This document shows, piece by piece, positions 1-8,118 of a DNA stretch of 64,000 nucleotides. Both the position numbers and the translations under genes were made by a program. Each line of letters begins with the position of its first letter. Positions within the stretch are counted from its first letter, which is position 1. This DNA comes from an uncultured Mycoplasmatota bacterium (GTDB taxonomy: Bacteria > Bacillota_I > Bacilli_A > RF39 > UBA660), in contig USDJ01000008.1 in NCBI GenBank assembly GCA_900553395.1, positions 3,146-67,145 of the forward strand. Direction: 5' to 3'. The notes below the pieces were generated by a model. It was not told where the DNA came from, ran no database searches, and saw only the letters and a program-made list of their open reading frames with translations.

Positions 1-2
1 TT

Positions 3-32
3 TTTTCACTTTCTTTAATAGATGAAAAAAGT
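3..32 (-). repeat. Direct repeat copy 1, upstream element of surface genes
   Basis: This 30-bp stretch is identical to 1571-1600. Similarity continues for about 25 bp beyond the identity, toward higher coordinates. The second copy lies just upstream of the surface gene at 353-1540, so this copy probably lies upstream of a related gene that begins left of the window. A promoter or operator role is inferred from position only. Confidence 0.6.
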
Positions 33-62
33 CATATTATTTTTGTGAAAAATATGACTTTT
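22..62. terminator. Inverted repeat, possible terminator of the fragment
   Basis: AAAAGTCATAT and ATATGACTTTT form an 11-bp perfect inverted repeat separated by about 15 bases. On the minus strand it follows the end of the Ig-like fragment at 92-310. The T-rich flank would suit termination, but the symmetry could also be a regulator binding site, because one arm overlaps the repeated upstream element. Confidence 0.4.
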
Positions 63-91
63 GACACATTTTAAATATTTAATACCTTAAT

Positions 92-310
92 TTACTACGG
101 CTACACAATAAACTTCTAATTTTTGCCCTCCAACAGTAGTTGCAGTAATAGTAGCAGATGAATTGGTAGGAGCATTTACTTTTCCAATACAAGTAGTATC
201 ATTTGTTGTAACACTTTCTGAAATAGTTCCACTTATAGACCATTTAACACTTTGATTTGATTTAACAGTAAAATCATTAGAGCCAGTATTAAAATATCTA
301 TTTTTATCAT
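92..310 (-). pseudogene. C-terminal fragment of an Ig-like surface protein
   Basis: A minus-strand frame of about 70 codons has no ATG and is bounded upstream by a stop. It begins NTGSNDFTVKSNQSVKWSIS and ends VYCVAVVN-stop. It resembles the C-terminal domain of the intact neighbour at 353-1540: SNQSVKW here matches ANQNVTW there, and both proteins end in VVN. I read it as the tail of a tandemly duplicated surface gene whose 5' part has been lost. It contains one Cys pair. A role as a separate small gene is unlikely because no start codon or ribosome-binding site precedes it. Confidence 0.5.
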
Positions 311-352
311 TTTAATTATTTTTACTCTTTTTTACTGAATACTTTCTTAATA

Positions 353-1540
353 TTAATTAACAACCATCTTTATATCAACAAAGAATTTTTGTTCTGCTTT
401 TGTTTTTGCGTGTAATCTTACATCACCACTAACTCTACTAATAGCACCCGTTGATGCTACAATAGTATCAAAAGAATAACCACCTTTTACAGATGTTGAT
501 GTTTTACTTATAAAATCTTTATATGTATATTCATAGCTTACTGATGAAGTTAAAGTTACATCCCAAGTTACATTTTGATTTGCAGTTACATAATAACCAT
601 TACTATCTCCATAAAAAGAAGCATATTTACTATAAGACTCTCCTTTTGATGTTAATTCTAAGTCTTTTTCATAATAAATTGTTTGCTCAGCAGTAGTTCC
701 ACTTGGTGTTTTTGCATAAACTTTAATCGCTGCACCTTTTGAACATGCACCATTATTTTTAGCTGTAATAACTCCAGTTTTAGCATCAATACCCATACAT
801 AATGTATTACTTAATGAGTATGTAACATCTCCTGTAGCATTTTCTACTTTTGCGCTCGCTTTTGCTGTTTTTATTCCATTATAATGAATTGTATCTCTTG
901 ATAAGCTTAATGTAATTTTTTCTGGTTTAACTTCAATCGTAGGTTCTTCTTTCTTCTCCTCTACTTTTTCCCATTTAGCATATAAAGTTGTATCTTCACT
1001 TAGTAATGCTTTATCATAAATTGGTCTATCATTAACATCAACCCAACCTTTAAAAGTATAACCTTTATAAGTAGGATCTTTTGGTAGTGTTAGTTCTGTT
1101 CCTTTATTTATAGTAATAGCATCAACATTTGATCCACCTTTACTATCAAAAGTAACAGTAATAGTTTCAACCACTCCCTCATATACCGCTTTTAATTTGA
1201 TATTTTTATTTATTTTAGTTTTAAAGTCATAAGGTTTATCTGCTAAAACATCTTTTCCATCTTTTTCTTCTAAAATTAAATACCAATCAATAAACTGTTC
1301 TCCTAAATCTTCTTTTGTTTTAACATCTTTACTATTAATGGTTTTATTGTATTTAACATATACTACTTCTTCTTTTGTACCATTATTATAATCAAATGTT
1401 ACTTCAAATTTACGATTAAAGAACCATAATAAGAATAAAATAACTATTAATAGTAATAGACCAGCTACTATTAAAATAATATTTCTTTTCTTATTGTTTT
1501 TAGAAGTTTTTTCTTCTTTTTCTTTACTTTTAGTAAACAT
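353..1540 (-). CDS. Membrane-anchored protein with InlB-type repeat and Ig-like domains
   Basis: The protein has 395 residues. A Lys-rich cytoplasmic start is followed by one membrane segment at about residues 20-41, so it is probably N-terminally anchored with the rest outside. An FDYNNG segment precedes an InlB B-repeat (Listeria-Bacteroides repeat) at about 128-193, recognised by VTFDSKGGS, GYTFKGW and DTTLYAKW. An acidic linker and Ig-like beta domains complete the C-terminus. No LPXTG sorting motif is present. Start: AGGAGGAGATAGT precedes the ATG. It is divergent from the response regulator gene at 1720, with about 180 bp of shared regulatory DNA. A surface adhesin or structural role is inferred from domain type; no ligand can be proposed. 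Confidence 0.75.
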   Translation of the reverse strand: MFTKSKEKEEKTSKNNKKRNIILIVAGLLLLIVILFLLWFFNRKFEVTFDYNNGTKEEVVYVKYNKTINSKDVKTKEDLGEQFIDWYLILEEKDGKDVLADKPYDFKTKINKNIKLKAVYEGVVETITVTFDSKGGSNVDAITINKGTELTLPKDPTYKGYTFKGWVDVNDRPIYDKALLSEDTTLYAKWEKVEEKKEEPTIEVKPEKITLSLSRDTIHYNGIKTAKASAKVENATGDVTYSLSNTLCMGIDAKTGVITAKNNGACSKGAAIKVYAKTPSGTTAEQTIYYEKDLELTSKGESYSKYASFYGDSNGYYVTANQNVTWDVTLTSSVSYEYTYKDFISKTSTSVKGGYSFDTIVASTGAISRVSGDVRLHAKTKAEQKFFVDIKMVVN

Positions 1541-1570
1541 ACTATCTCCTCCTAATAATATTATATATTA

Positions 1571-1600
1571 TTTTCACTTTCTTTAATAGATGAAAAAAGT
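1571..1600 (-). repeat. Direct repeat copy 2, upstream of the 395-aa surface gene
   Basis: This is a perfect 30-bp match to 3-32. On the minus strand it lies about 31-60 bases upstream of the surface gene start at 1540, immediately before an A/T-rich TATAAT-like -10. That placement fits a -35 or operator element shared by paralogous surface genes. Confidence 0.6.
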
Positions 1601-1684
1601 AATACAAATTTAAGAAAAAATATGACAAAAGTAATAGTCTTTCTATTAAACTCATTGTTTTATATATGAAAAAATCAACTTTGA

Positions 1685-1693
1685 TGATATAAT
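1685..1693 (+). promoter_or_regulatory. Extended -10 promoter of the response regulator
   Basis: TGATATAAT is a consensus extended -10 (TGnTATAAT) lying 26 bases before the regulator ATG. No good -35 is visible, as is usual for extended -10 promoters. Confidence 0.6.
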
Positions 1694-1719
1694 ATTTATA
1701 TATTCTTGAGGTGAATATT

Positions 1720-2349
1720 ATGGTAAATAAGAAGAAAATAATGATTATTGAAGATCAAGCACTACTTAACAATATGTTAAAGAATACTTTATCAAATGAT
1801 TATGATATTGTCTGTACATGTACTAGTGCTAAAGATATGATGAATTTATATAAAAAATATAAACCTGATTTAATATTAACTGATGTAGTTACTAAAGAAG
1901 GTGCTAATGGTATAGAATATGCCAAAGAAGTAAAAGATAAATATCATAACAAAGTAAAAATACTTGCTATTACTGGTGTACCAGAAATTACTTTTTTAAA
2001 TACTGCTAAAGAATATAATTTAGATGGACTAATATATAAAGACACAGATAGTGAATCATTACTTTTTAGTATCAGTCAAGTTCTAAAAGGATATACTCTA
2101 TTTCCAGATAATTGTATGTATAGTGAAGAAAGCGAAAAATTTAAAGAGCTTTCAGATAAAGAAATTAAAATAATAAGATGTATATGTGAAGCTAAAGATA
2201 GAGATGAAATTGCCGAAGAATTAAATATAACCTCAGGTACTTTAAAAAATTATATTTCAAATATTCTTACTAAACTAGGTTTTGATAATATAACTAAACT
2301 TACTATATTTTGTTTAAGTAACGGATATATTGTTCCTAATCAAAAATAA
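1720..2349 (+). CDS. NarL/LuxR-type response regulator
   Basis: The protein has 209 residues. The N-terminal receiver domain (1-120) shows the acidic pair ED at 11-12, the phospho-acceptor Asp at about 55 (LILTDV) and the conserved Lys near 106 (YKD). The C-terminal region, about 145-205, is a LuxR-type helix-turn-helix with LSDKEIKIIRCI, EIAEELNITSGTLKNYISNI and KLG. It is a transcription factor activated by phosphotransfer. Start: GAGG eight bases before the ATG at 1720 favours it over the GTG at 1711. The likely partner kinases at 2385-5008 are convergent, on the other strand. The divergently transcribed surface gene is a plausible target, which is inference. Confidence 0.88.
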   Translation: MVNKKKIMIIEDQALLNNMLKNTLSNDYDIVCTCTSAKDMMNLYKKYKPDLILTDVVTKEGANGIEYAKEVKDKYHNKVKILAITGVPEITFLNTAKEYNLDGLIYKDTDSESLLFSISQVLKGYTLFPDNCMYSEESEKFKELSDKEIKIIRCICEAKDRDEIAEELNITSGTLKNYISNILTKLGFDNITKLTIFCLSNGYIVPNQK

Positions 2350-2386
2350 AGAAGAAATATTTTGTAAAATTTATTTCTTCTTTTTT
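2348..2386. terminator. Bidirectional terminator between regulator and kinase genes
   Basis: AAGAAGAAATA and TATTTCTTCTT form an 11-bp stem with A- and T-runs on either side, so it can stop both converging transcripts. Confidence 0.75.
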
Positions 2387-3500
2387 ATGCTTTTATTATT
2401 AATTTAAAATTATCATCAGTTATAACTTTTAAACTACCATTTATATTAGATAATTTTTTACGCATTCCTTTAAGTCCTTCATTTTCAAATATAACACTTT
2501 TTGGTTTATTACCATCATTTGTTATAACCATTTCTATATAATTATCACGAGCAGTTATAACTACTTTAATATTTTTACTATTAGCGTGAATAATAGCATT
2601 AGTAATAGCTTCTCTTATTATTTCAAAAAATACTATACCTTTTTCTTCATCTATAGGTAAAGCACCAAAAACTTTAACATTTATTCCTATAATACTATAC
2701 ATATTTATCAAGTTTTTTAATTTTTCATTGCTATCTAATTTTGAATTAAAATCTTCATAAATACTATCTAATAATTTTAATATGTTATTTATATCCTTAT
2801 TTTCTTGTTCTAAATATTTATCAAACAAAGCAAGTCTATACCCTATTATATCGTGATATTCATTTTTAAGTTTTAATAAGTTCTTTTCTCTTTCTAATTC
2901 CTCAACATTTTTAATAGCAAGTAATAATTTATCATTATTTTCTTTAATTTGTTTATTTTGTTTCTTTTCTTCTTCTTGTAAAGAATATAACTCTGTTATA
3001 TCTATTAAAGATACTTCTTTATTATCATATATATTTAACATATATACTTTATCATTATGCTTTAGTAGATAATTATTATTTACTTTCTTAAAACTTCTCT
3101 TTATTAGATTGTTTATAAAGTCTTCAGTAATATTTAGTCCTTTTAAAATATCAGAAAATAAATTATTTATTAAAATAATATTATTATCATCTAAAAACAT
3201 TATTCCAGTATCAGATGCATCAATACCTTTTTTAACAGATAAAACTGATATATATTCATTTTTACATAATTTTTCATATATAAAACTAATCAAAATATAA
3301 ATTGATAATAACAAAGATAAATACATAGTTATTTTAGAAATATCAAGTAAATTAAAATACTCTAATATAACCATAACTATTAATATTAATAATTCAAATA
3401 TTTTTTTAATACTTGATGCATCTTTTCTTAAAAAATTACTAGATACTCTAGCAACTTGTATTAATGTAATTATAATGGTAATTATAAGTAATAATTTCAT
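2385..3500 (-). CDS. Sensor histidine kinase, HisKA_3 (NarX/DesK) type
   Basis: The protein has 371 residues. Two or three membrane helices occupy about 1-77 and a PAS-like segment 90-175. A coiled coil (177-210) leads into a HisKA_3-like phosphoacceptor with EYHDIIGYRLAL, His at 216. The HATPase_c domain has its N-box at about 295 (EAITNAIIHAN) and a small G-box (NEGLKGMRKKL). Kinases of this type pair with NarL-type regulators, so the regulator at 1720-2349 is the expected partner. The start overlaps the upstream gene stop by four bases (ATGA) and is preceded by GGTGGTG, so the two genes are translationally coupled. Confidence 0.85.
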   Translation of the reverse strand: MKLLLIITIIITLIQVARVSSNFLRKDASSIKKIFELLILIVMVILEYFNLLDISKITMYLSLLLSIYILISFIYEKLCKNEYISVLSVKKGIDASDTGIMFLDDNNIILINNLFSDILKGLNITEDFINNLIKRSFKKVNNNYLLKHNDKVYMLNIYDNKEVSLIDITELYSLQEEEKKQNKQIKENNDKLLLAIKNVEELEREKNLLKLKNEYHDIIGYRLALFDKYLEQENKDINNILKLLDSIYEDFNSKLDSNEKLKNLINMYSIIGINVKVFGALPIDEEKGIVFFEIIREAITNAIIHANSKNIKVVITARDNYIEMVITNDGNKPKSVIFENEGLKGMRKKLSNINGSLKVITDDNFKLIIKA

Positions 3501-5008
3501 TTTATAACACCACCTTTTATAACAAATTCTAGTTTTGTATCTGTATCATATACTTTTTCTTTTACCAAAACACTAGAATCTATTTTTATTTTATTCTTTA
3601 AAGATTTATCAGTATCTACAATAGCTTTTAGTTTAACATTCTTATTTTCTTTAGAAATAAATAATACAATAGATTTATCATTACTACTTTCTATAAGTTC
3701 ATATACAATATCATATAATAAAGACATTGTATTACCGTTTATTATCATCTTATTATTAATACTAATAAAACTCTTTATATTAGCACTCTTCATACTATTT
3801 AATAATTCATCTAATAATGCTTTAATTCCATTTTCATTATAAGAATCTCCATTAATTTCAGATATTATTAACATACTTTTCTTTTTACTATATATAATTA
3901 TTCTTTTAACTTTTTCAAAATCTTTTGTGGATACATCTTTCTTTTTTAATATCTTTTTAATCTCATTTCTTTTTTCAGTTAGTTTTAATTCAACTTTATC
4001 TATAACATCTTTTCTTATCTGCATTTCATATAATTCTTTTTTAGTTTTTTCTTCTAATCTTATACTTTCTTGTTGTTCAAGTAATTCTTTCTTTTGTTCA
4101 TTTATTTCTTTTTCAAGTTCAAGAATACTAGATAAATCTTTTTTTAAGATAACATAACTATCTTTGTTCTTTTTTATATCATAAATAATATTTTTATTTT
4201 TATATGTTTCTTTTACACTATTATTATTTATATCATCTAATAATTTTTTAGGAATATTATCAAACACATTCGTAGTATATTTAGTTTTACCATCCAATGA
4301 AATAATAGCCATATTTAAATTAGAATTAGAAAATCTACTTTTGTATTTACTATTATTAGGAATTAGATTTAGATAAAAAGCAAGTTCAATGCCTACACAA
4401 ATTAATGCACTATTAACAATGGACATATTTATACCTCTTACATAAGGAACATTTAACACATAAAGAATTGTGTATGTAAGACCTAGTAATATTACTATAA
4501 ATGGTAAAAATCCTTTTATATCTTTTTTTATTTTCATTCTATAAATCGCTAAATCTATTAAACTTTTGCTAAATAAATAAAATATCCAAATAGATATTAA
4601 ATAATATCCTATAAAATGTTTATAATCATCAAATAAAACTATTCCTTTAACAAATTTAAATACTAATTCGTGAAAATCATTAGTTAAAACAAGGAGTAAT
4701 AAAAAGCACGAAATTGAATATATAATTTTTTTCTTTGTTTTATTCATTTTACCTAATAATGATAATGAACTAATATAATATAGTGTTGGAATAAAGATTA
4801 GTGGCAAATAATACAGATACCAACACATTCTTTCTGTTAGTGGAGAAACTGCAATTCCTTTTATAATTCTTATTAACATCCAAAATACAATAAGTAATCC
4901 AATAAGCAAAATATATCTTCTTGTCTTCTTATCATACAGTTTATAATAAAGTCTTATTGTCCAAATAGTGAACAATATAGCAAATAAAAATGTAATAAAC
5001 TTATTCAT
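3497..5008 (-). CDS. 7TM receptor with degenerate histidine-kinase-like C-terminus
   Basis: The protein has 503 residues. Six to seven hydrophobic helices cover about 1-220, in the style of the histidine-kinase N-terminal 7TM region. A small globular segment and a long Glu/Lys-rich coiled coil (about 285-350) follow. The last 130 residues look like a dimerisation helix plus ATPase fold: LYDIVYELIESSND resembles an N-box, but I see no phosphoacceptor His in an H-box and no glycine-rich G boxes. It may be a catalytically dead sensor that works through the coupled kinase just downstream. Start: GAGGTGG lies upstream of the ATG at 5008; the GTG at 5020 overlaps that sequence and is unlikely to be used. 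Confidence 0.6.
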   Translation of the reverse strand: MNKFITFLFAILFTIWTIRLYYKLYDKKTRRYILLIGLLIVFWMLIRIIKGIAVSPLTERMCWYLYYLPLIFIPTLYYISSLSLLGKMNKTKKKIIYSISCFLLLLVLTNDFHELVFKFVKGIVLFDDYKHFIGYYLISIWIFYLFSKSLIDLAIYRMKIKKDIKGFLPFIVILLGLTYTILYVLNVPYVRGINMSIVNSALICVGIELAFYLNLIPNNSKYKSRFSNSNLNMAIISLDGKTKYTTNVFDNIPKKLLDDINNNSVKETYKNKNIIYDIKKNKDSYVILKKDLSSILELEKEINEQKKELLEQQESIRLEEKTKKELYEMQIRKDVIDKVELKLTEKRNEIKKILKKKDVSTKDFEKVKRIIIYSKKKSMLIISEINGDSYNENGIKALLDELLNSMKSANIKSFISINNKMIINGNTMSLLYDIVYELIESSNDKSIVLFISKENKNVKLKAIVDTDKSLKNKIKIDSSVLVKEKVYDTDTKLEFVIKGGVIK

Positions 5009-5157
5009 AGTATTATCCACCTCTTTTCTTAAAAAAATAAGTAATAGCTAATACTATTATAATATATTTTACAAAATATTTAAATAATCTTATCAGTTTT
5101 TAGGTAAAGCAATGACTTTTAACTATAATTTTGTTAGAATATATTTCGTGATAAATA

Positions 5158-5600
5158 GTGAATAAAAAAACTAAAATTATACTATCAATAACTATAATCA
5201 TTTCTTTATTACTACTAATTTATTCTATTGTAAATATAGTTATTTGGAAAAACGATTCTAATAAAACTAATAAACAAATTGAAGATATACAAGAAGAAAT
5301 TAAAGTTACTGAAGTAGTTGATACAGAAAATACAGAAATAATAGAACCAGAAGAAGAAATACCAAAATCTAATCCATATTGGGATTATATAAAAATGAAT
5401 ATGATAGATATTAACTTTAATGAATTAAAAAGCATCAATAATGATGTTAAAGATTGGATTAAAGTAAATGGTACTAATATAAATTATCCTTTCGTGCAAT
5501 CTAACAATAATAAATATTATTTAACACATAGTTTTGATAAATCTTATAATTCAGCTGGTTGGTTATTTCTATATTATAGAAATAATATAAATAATAATAA
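5158..5600 (+). pseudogene. Truncated class B-type sortase
   Basis: The N-terminal membrane helix (about 7-32), an acidic linker, then NDVKDWIKVNGTNINYPFVQ, NNKYYLTHSFDKSYN and GWLFLYYRNN match the first half of SrtB-like sortases. Homology stops after about 145 codons, near base 5600. The frame then runs on for about 15 unrelated residues to a stop at 5649. The catalytic His, Cys and Arg regions are absent, so it cannot work as a transpeptidase. The start is a GTG at 5158 with GTGAT upstream. The break lies where an unrelated minus-strand fragment begins, so rearrangement rather than point mutation removed the 3' half. Confidence 0.75.
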
Positions 5601-5890
5601 AATTCTAAATCATCATATAACTCTATTACCTTGGCATCTTTGTTGGTAGTTAATTTTTTATAATTACTAGTGTTAATATCATAAGAACGATTGTTTATTT
5701 TTCTACTATTCTTTACATGATTTGAAGTATAGTTCAAACATCCTTTTGGCTGCTCCAAATTAAGCTCTGGGTGGTATATATTACCATCATAGGCAAAATC
5801 ATTGGTAGTATAGACTTCCATAATATCTAATGACTTAATACCATTTAAGGGGTAATTAAAGAACTTAAAAATGTTCTTGTAGTAACACCA
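5600..5890 (-). pseudogene. Unidentified gene fragment in the scar region
   Basis: A minus-strand frame reads through NYPLNGIKSLDIMEVYTTND, then IYHPELNLEQPKGCLNYTSN and NTSNYKKLTTNKDAKVIELY, before running into antisense sortase sequence at about 5600. The composition looks like real coding sequence, but I do not recognise the family. It is probably an internal or C-terminal fragment joined to the sortase remnant on one side and the PBP remnant on the other. No ribosome-binding site precedes the internal ATG at 5821. Confidence 0.35.
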
Positions 5891-6067
5891 AGATTACAAG
5901 AATTCTCTACTACTTCAAGATATGTTTCTGCTCCGTGTCCCCCGTGCTTCCAACAGTGAAGAGTCGCTCCTCCTACTGTCACAGCGCCACTATCAAAATA
6001 AGTATCATTATTTAAATCAACTATTTTTTCTTCTAGTGAAGCGGCTAAAGTTATTATTTTGAAAGTA
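5845..6067 (-). pseudogene. PBP transpeptidase fragment (distal piece, SpoVD/FtsI type)
   Basis: The frame encodes TFKIITLAASLEEKIVDLNN, then DSGAVTVGGATLHCWKHGGH and TYLEVVENSCN. These are unmistakable class B penicillin-binding protein segments, from the SxxK Lys to the SxN motif (SCN). Homology ends right after SCN and the frame stops at 5845, so the KTG box and C-terminus are missing. At the element boundary (6062-6067) it joins in frame with the N-terminal piece at 11817-12694. The gene is therefore interrupted by the element and also truncated at its 3' end. Confidence 0.82.
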
Positions 6068-6077
6068 ACCCCCGAAA
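6062..6077. other. attL: left element end
   Basis: The six-base core AAAGTA is fused to the half-site GTAACCCCCGAAA. To its left is PBP coding sequence and to its right element DNA. It pairs with 11797-11822. Confidence 0.75.
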
Positions 6078-6132
6078 ACGATAACTAAACAAAATAAAAA
6101 AAGACTAGATTACCATATAAATATATGATAGC

Positions 6133-7863
6133 CTAGTCAATGTCGTAACTTAAATATACATTAATTTTAAAACTATTTCTTTGAAAATCAGATCTTCCTA
6201 GATCTAATGTTTCAATATCTTTACTAAATATAGGTAGTGATTTATCATCATCTATGTGCCTAGCACCTTTTCCAGTAGGAATTGGTTTTTTCAATAAATT
6301 CAGATAAATTTTTAGCATTAATTTATGTCTATCATTGTCCTCCTTATAGACTATAATTTTCTCCAAAAACTTATCTACAAATTCACTAACATTATTTTTA
6401 TAATCAACTTGCTTTTTAATAGCATCTTCAATAATATTGATATTACCAAAACTATCAGACATAATCTTTCTTTCTTGTTCTATTTTTCCAATTCTTATAT
6501 TTAAAGATGATATATCTTCATTATATTTATCATTTCTTTCTTTAAATTCTAGGTTATTAATACTACCATCAATATTCAATTCTAATAACTTTTCTTTTTT
6601 TGTTTCAATAGTTTTGATTTCATTTTTTAATTTTGAAATTTCAAATTGATAATTGTTATCTATTTTTAAATTAGAATAATAATCTAACATTTCTTTTATA
6701 ATTTCATTTTTATTATTAAATACTTGTTCCATAATAATTACAAAAATATTATTCAAGTCCATTTCTGCAATTATTGGACTTTCACAAGCATCTAGTCTAT
6801 ATTTTACATAATTACCACAAGCCCATCTAGGCTTCGTTTGTTTTCTTTTACTTGACATTCTCTGGTAAGAAACATTATGTTCACTACAAAATATTTTTGT
6901 AGTATAACAATATTTTCTTTCGGCTCTTTTGGCATTACCATTACTTGCTTTCATTAGTGTACTTCTGCTATCTAATATCTCGTTTGCACGATTCCATAAT
7001 TCTTCACTAACTATGGCTGGTATTGATTCATCTTTATATATTACTTGTTCTTCTATTGGTATATAAACTCTTTGTTTAGTTCTATAATCAATAATTTCAG
7101 TAGTATGTCCACGATAAAAACCTTTATATTTAGGATTCTGTATAATTCTCTTTAATGTATCCTTATCATAAATATTTCCTTTATAATTATTTATACCTTG
7201 CCTGTGTAATTCCATTGCTAATTTATAAAAACCATATTTACCAGTAGCATATAATTCAAAAATTTTTCTTATTTTTTTGGCTTCTTCTTCTACAATCACT
7301 AATTTAGCATCATCTTTTTTATAACCAGTAATTATATTAGAACCTAAAACTCTACCTTTTTTTATTGCTTCTTTGTGTCCCCATTTAACACGAGAAGAAA
7401 GTCTTTTGACTTCTTCTTGAGCAACACTTCCCATCATATTAAGTATAAATTCAGAGTTAGGATCATAAGTATTTATTCCATTTGATTGAAAATATACACC
7501 AACATCATTAGCAAGTAATTCTTGTGTATATTTGATACTATCAGATAAATTTCTAGAAAATCTAGAAACTTCTTTTGTAACTATTAAATCAAAATAGCCA
7601 GATTTAGCATCATCAATCATTTGTAAAAATTTTTTTCTTCGTTTAACAGTGCTACCACTAATGCCTTCATCTATGTAACCATTAATATAAGTCCAATTTC
7701 TATTTGACTTTATAAAGTTTTCAAAAAAAGATATTTGGTTATCTAAAGAGTTCAATTGTTCATCGCTTTCAGTAGAGACACGAGCATAAAAAGTAACTCT
7801 TAAAGGCAGATCGGCAATGTTTTTGCCTTTTAAGATTTCTTCTCTGACTTTATAGAATCTCAT
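6133..7863 (-). CDS. Large serine recombinase (integrase)
   Basis: The protein has 576 residues. The N-terminal resolvase domain has the catalytic Ser in YARVSTES (about residue 30), then QLNSLDNQI, DEGISGSTVKRRKKFLQMI and SRFSRNLSD with the conserved Arg residues. The recombinase domain follows (KKGRVLGSNIITGYKK, NPKYKGFYRG). A zinc-ribbon-like part has Cys at CSEH, WACGNY and DACES. A long coiled coil spans about 415-470. It would catalyse integration and excision through the att sites at 6062 and 11797-11822. AGGAGG upstream supports the ATG at 7863. It follows the 52-residue ORF by 11 bases and is probably co-transcribed with it. Confidence 0.95.
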   Translation of the reverse strand: MRFYKVREEILKGKNIADLPLRVTFYARVSTESDEQLNSLDNQISFFENFIKSNRNWTYINGYIDEGISGSTVKRRKKFLQMIDDAKSGYFDLIVTKEVSRFSRNLSDSIKYTQELLANDVGVYFQSNGINTYDPNSEFILNMMGSVAQEEVKRLSSRVKWGHKEAIKKGRVLGSNIITGYKKDDAKLVIVEEEAKKIRKIFELYATGKYGFYKLAMELHRQGINNYKGNIYDKDTLKRIIQNPKYKGFYRGHTTEIIDYRTKQRVYIPIEEQVIYKDESIPAIVSEELWNRANEILDSRSTLMKASNGNAKRAERKYCYTTKIFCSEHNVSYQRMSSKRKQTKPRWACGNYVKYRLDACESPIIAEMDLNNIFVIIMEQVFNNKNEIIKEMLDYYSNLKIDNNYQFEISKLKNEIKTIETKKEKLLELNIDGSINNLEFKERNDKYNEDISSLNIRIGKIEQERKIMSDSFGNINIIEDAIKKQVDYKNNVSEFVDKFLEKIIVYKEDNDRHKLMLKIYLNLLKKPIPTGKGARHIDDDKSLPIFSKDIETLDLGRSDFQRNSFKINVYLSYDID

Positions 7864-7874
7864 AATCTACCTCC

Positions 7875-8033
7875 TTAGCATTTTTTTACCTCTTTACTAT
7901 AATGATTGATTTTCTCATGAATAATTTTACAAACTTCTTCATATTGTTGTTTAGTAATGATACCTTTATCATATATTTTTTTGTTAATTATTAATTCATA
8001 TTCGAGGACAACTATTCTTGGAGTTTCAAACAT
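7875..8033 (-). CDS. 52-aa protein preceding the recombinase
   Basis: A small ORF starts MFETPRIVVLEYELIINKKI and ends in Lys-rich residues, with a heptad-like charged helix (TKQQYEEVCKIIHEKI). GGAGGTG lies upstream and the recombinase SD overlaps its stop. Small charged proteins just before large serine recombinases are common in Firmicutes elements, so a recombination directionality or accessory role is possible; this is inference. I do not recognise a named family. Confidence 0.65.
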   Translation of the reverse strand: MFETPRIVVLEYELIINKKIYDKGIITKQQYEEVCKIIHEKINHYSKEVKKC

Positions 8034-8062
8034 ATAAAAACACCTCCACTAATGGAAGTGTA
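8034..8062 (-). promoter_or_regulatory. Hairpin containing the ribosome-binding site of the 52-aa gene
   Basis: On the minus strand ACACTTCCA-TTAG-TGGAGGTGT forms a nine-pair stem with one G-T pair, followed directly by TTTTT. The 3' arm contains the GGAGGTG Shine-Dalgarno sequence of the 52-residue gene. It resembles an intrinsic terminator but also hides the ribosome-binding site, so it could damp read-through from the cargo operon into the recombinase genes. Confidence 0.5.
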
Positions 8063-8118
8063 TGGTTTCTAGATAAGTTTGATTACTAATTGTATTTTAT
8101 TTGACATTTTTTCCATAT

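Noticed and set aside
5501..5821. 106-aa minus-strand ORF taken as a complete gene
   Set aside because: Its last third is antisense to the sortase fragment, its ATG has no SD, and coding-like sequence extends upstream of that ATG, so it is treated as a fragment.
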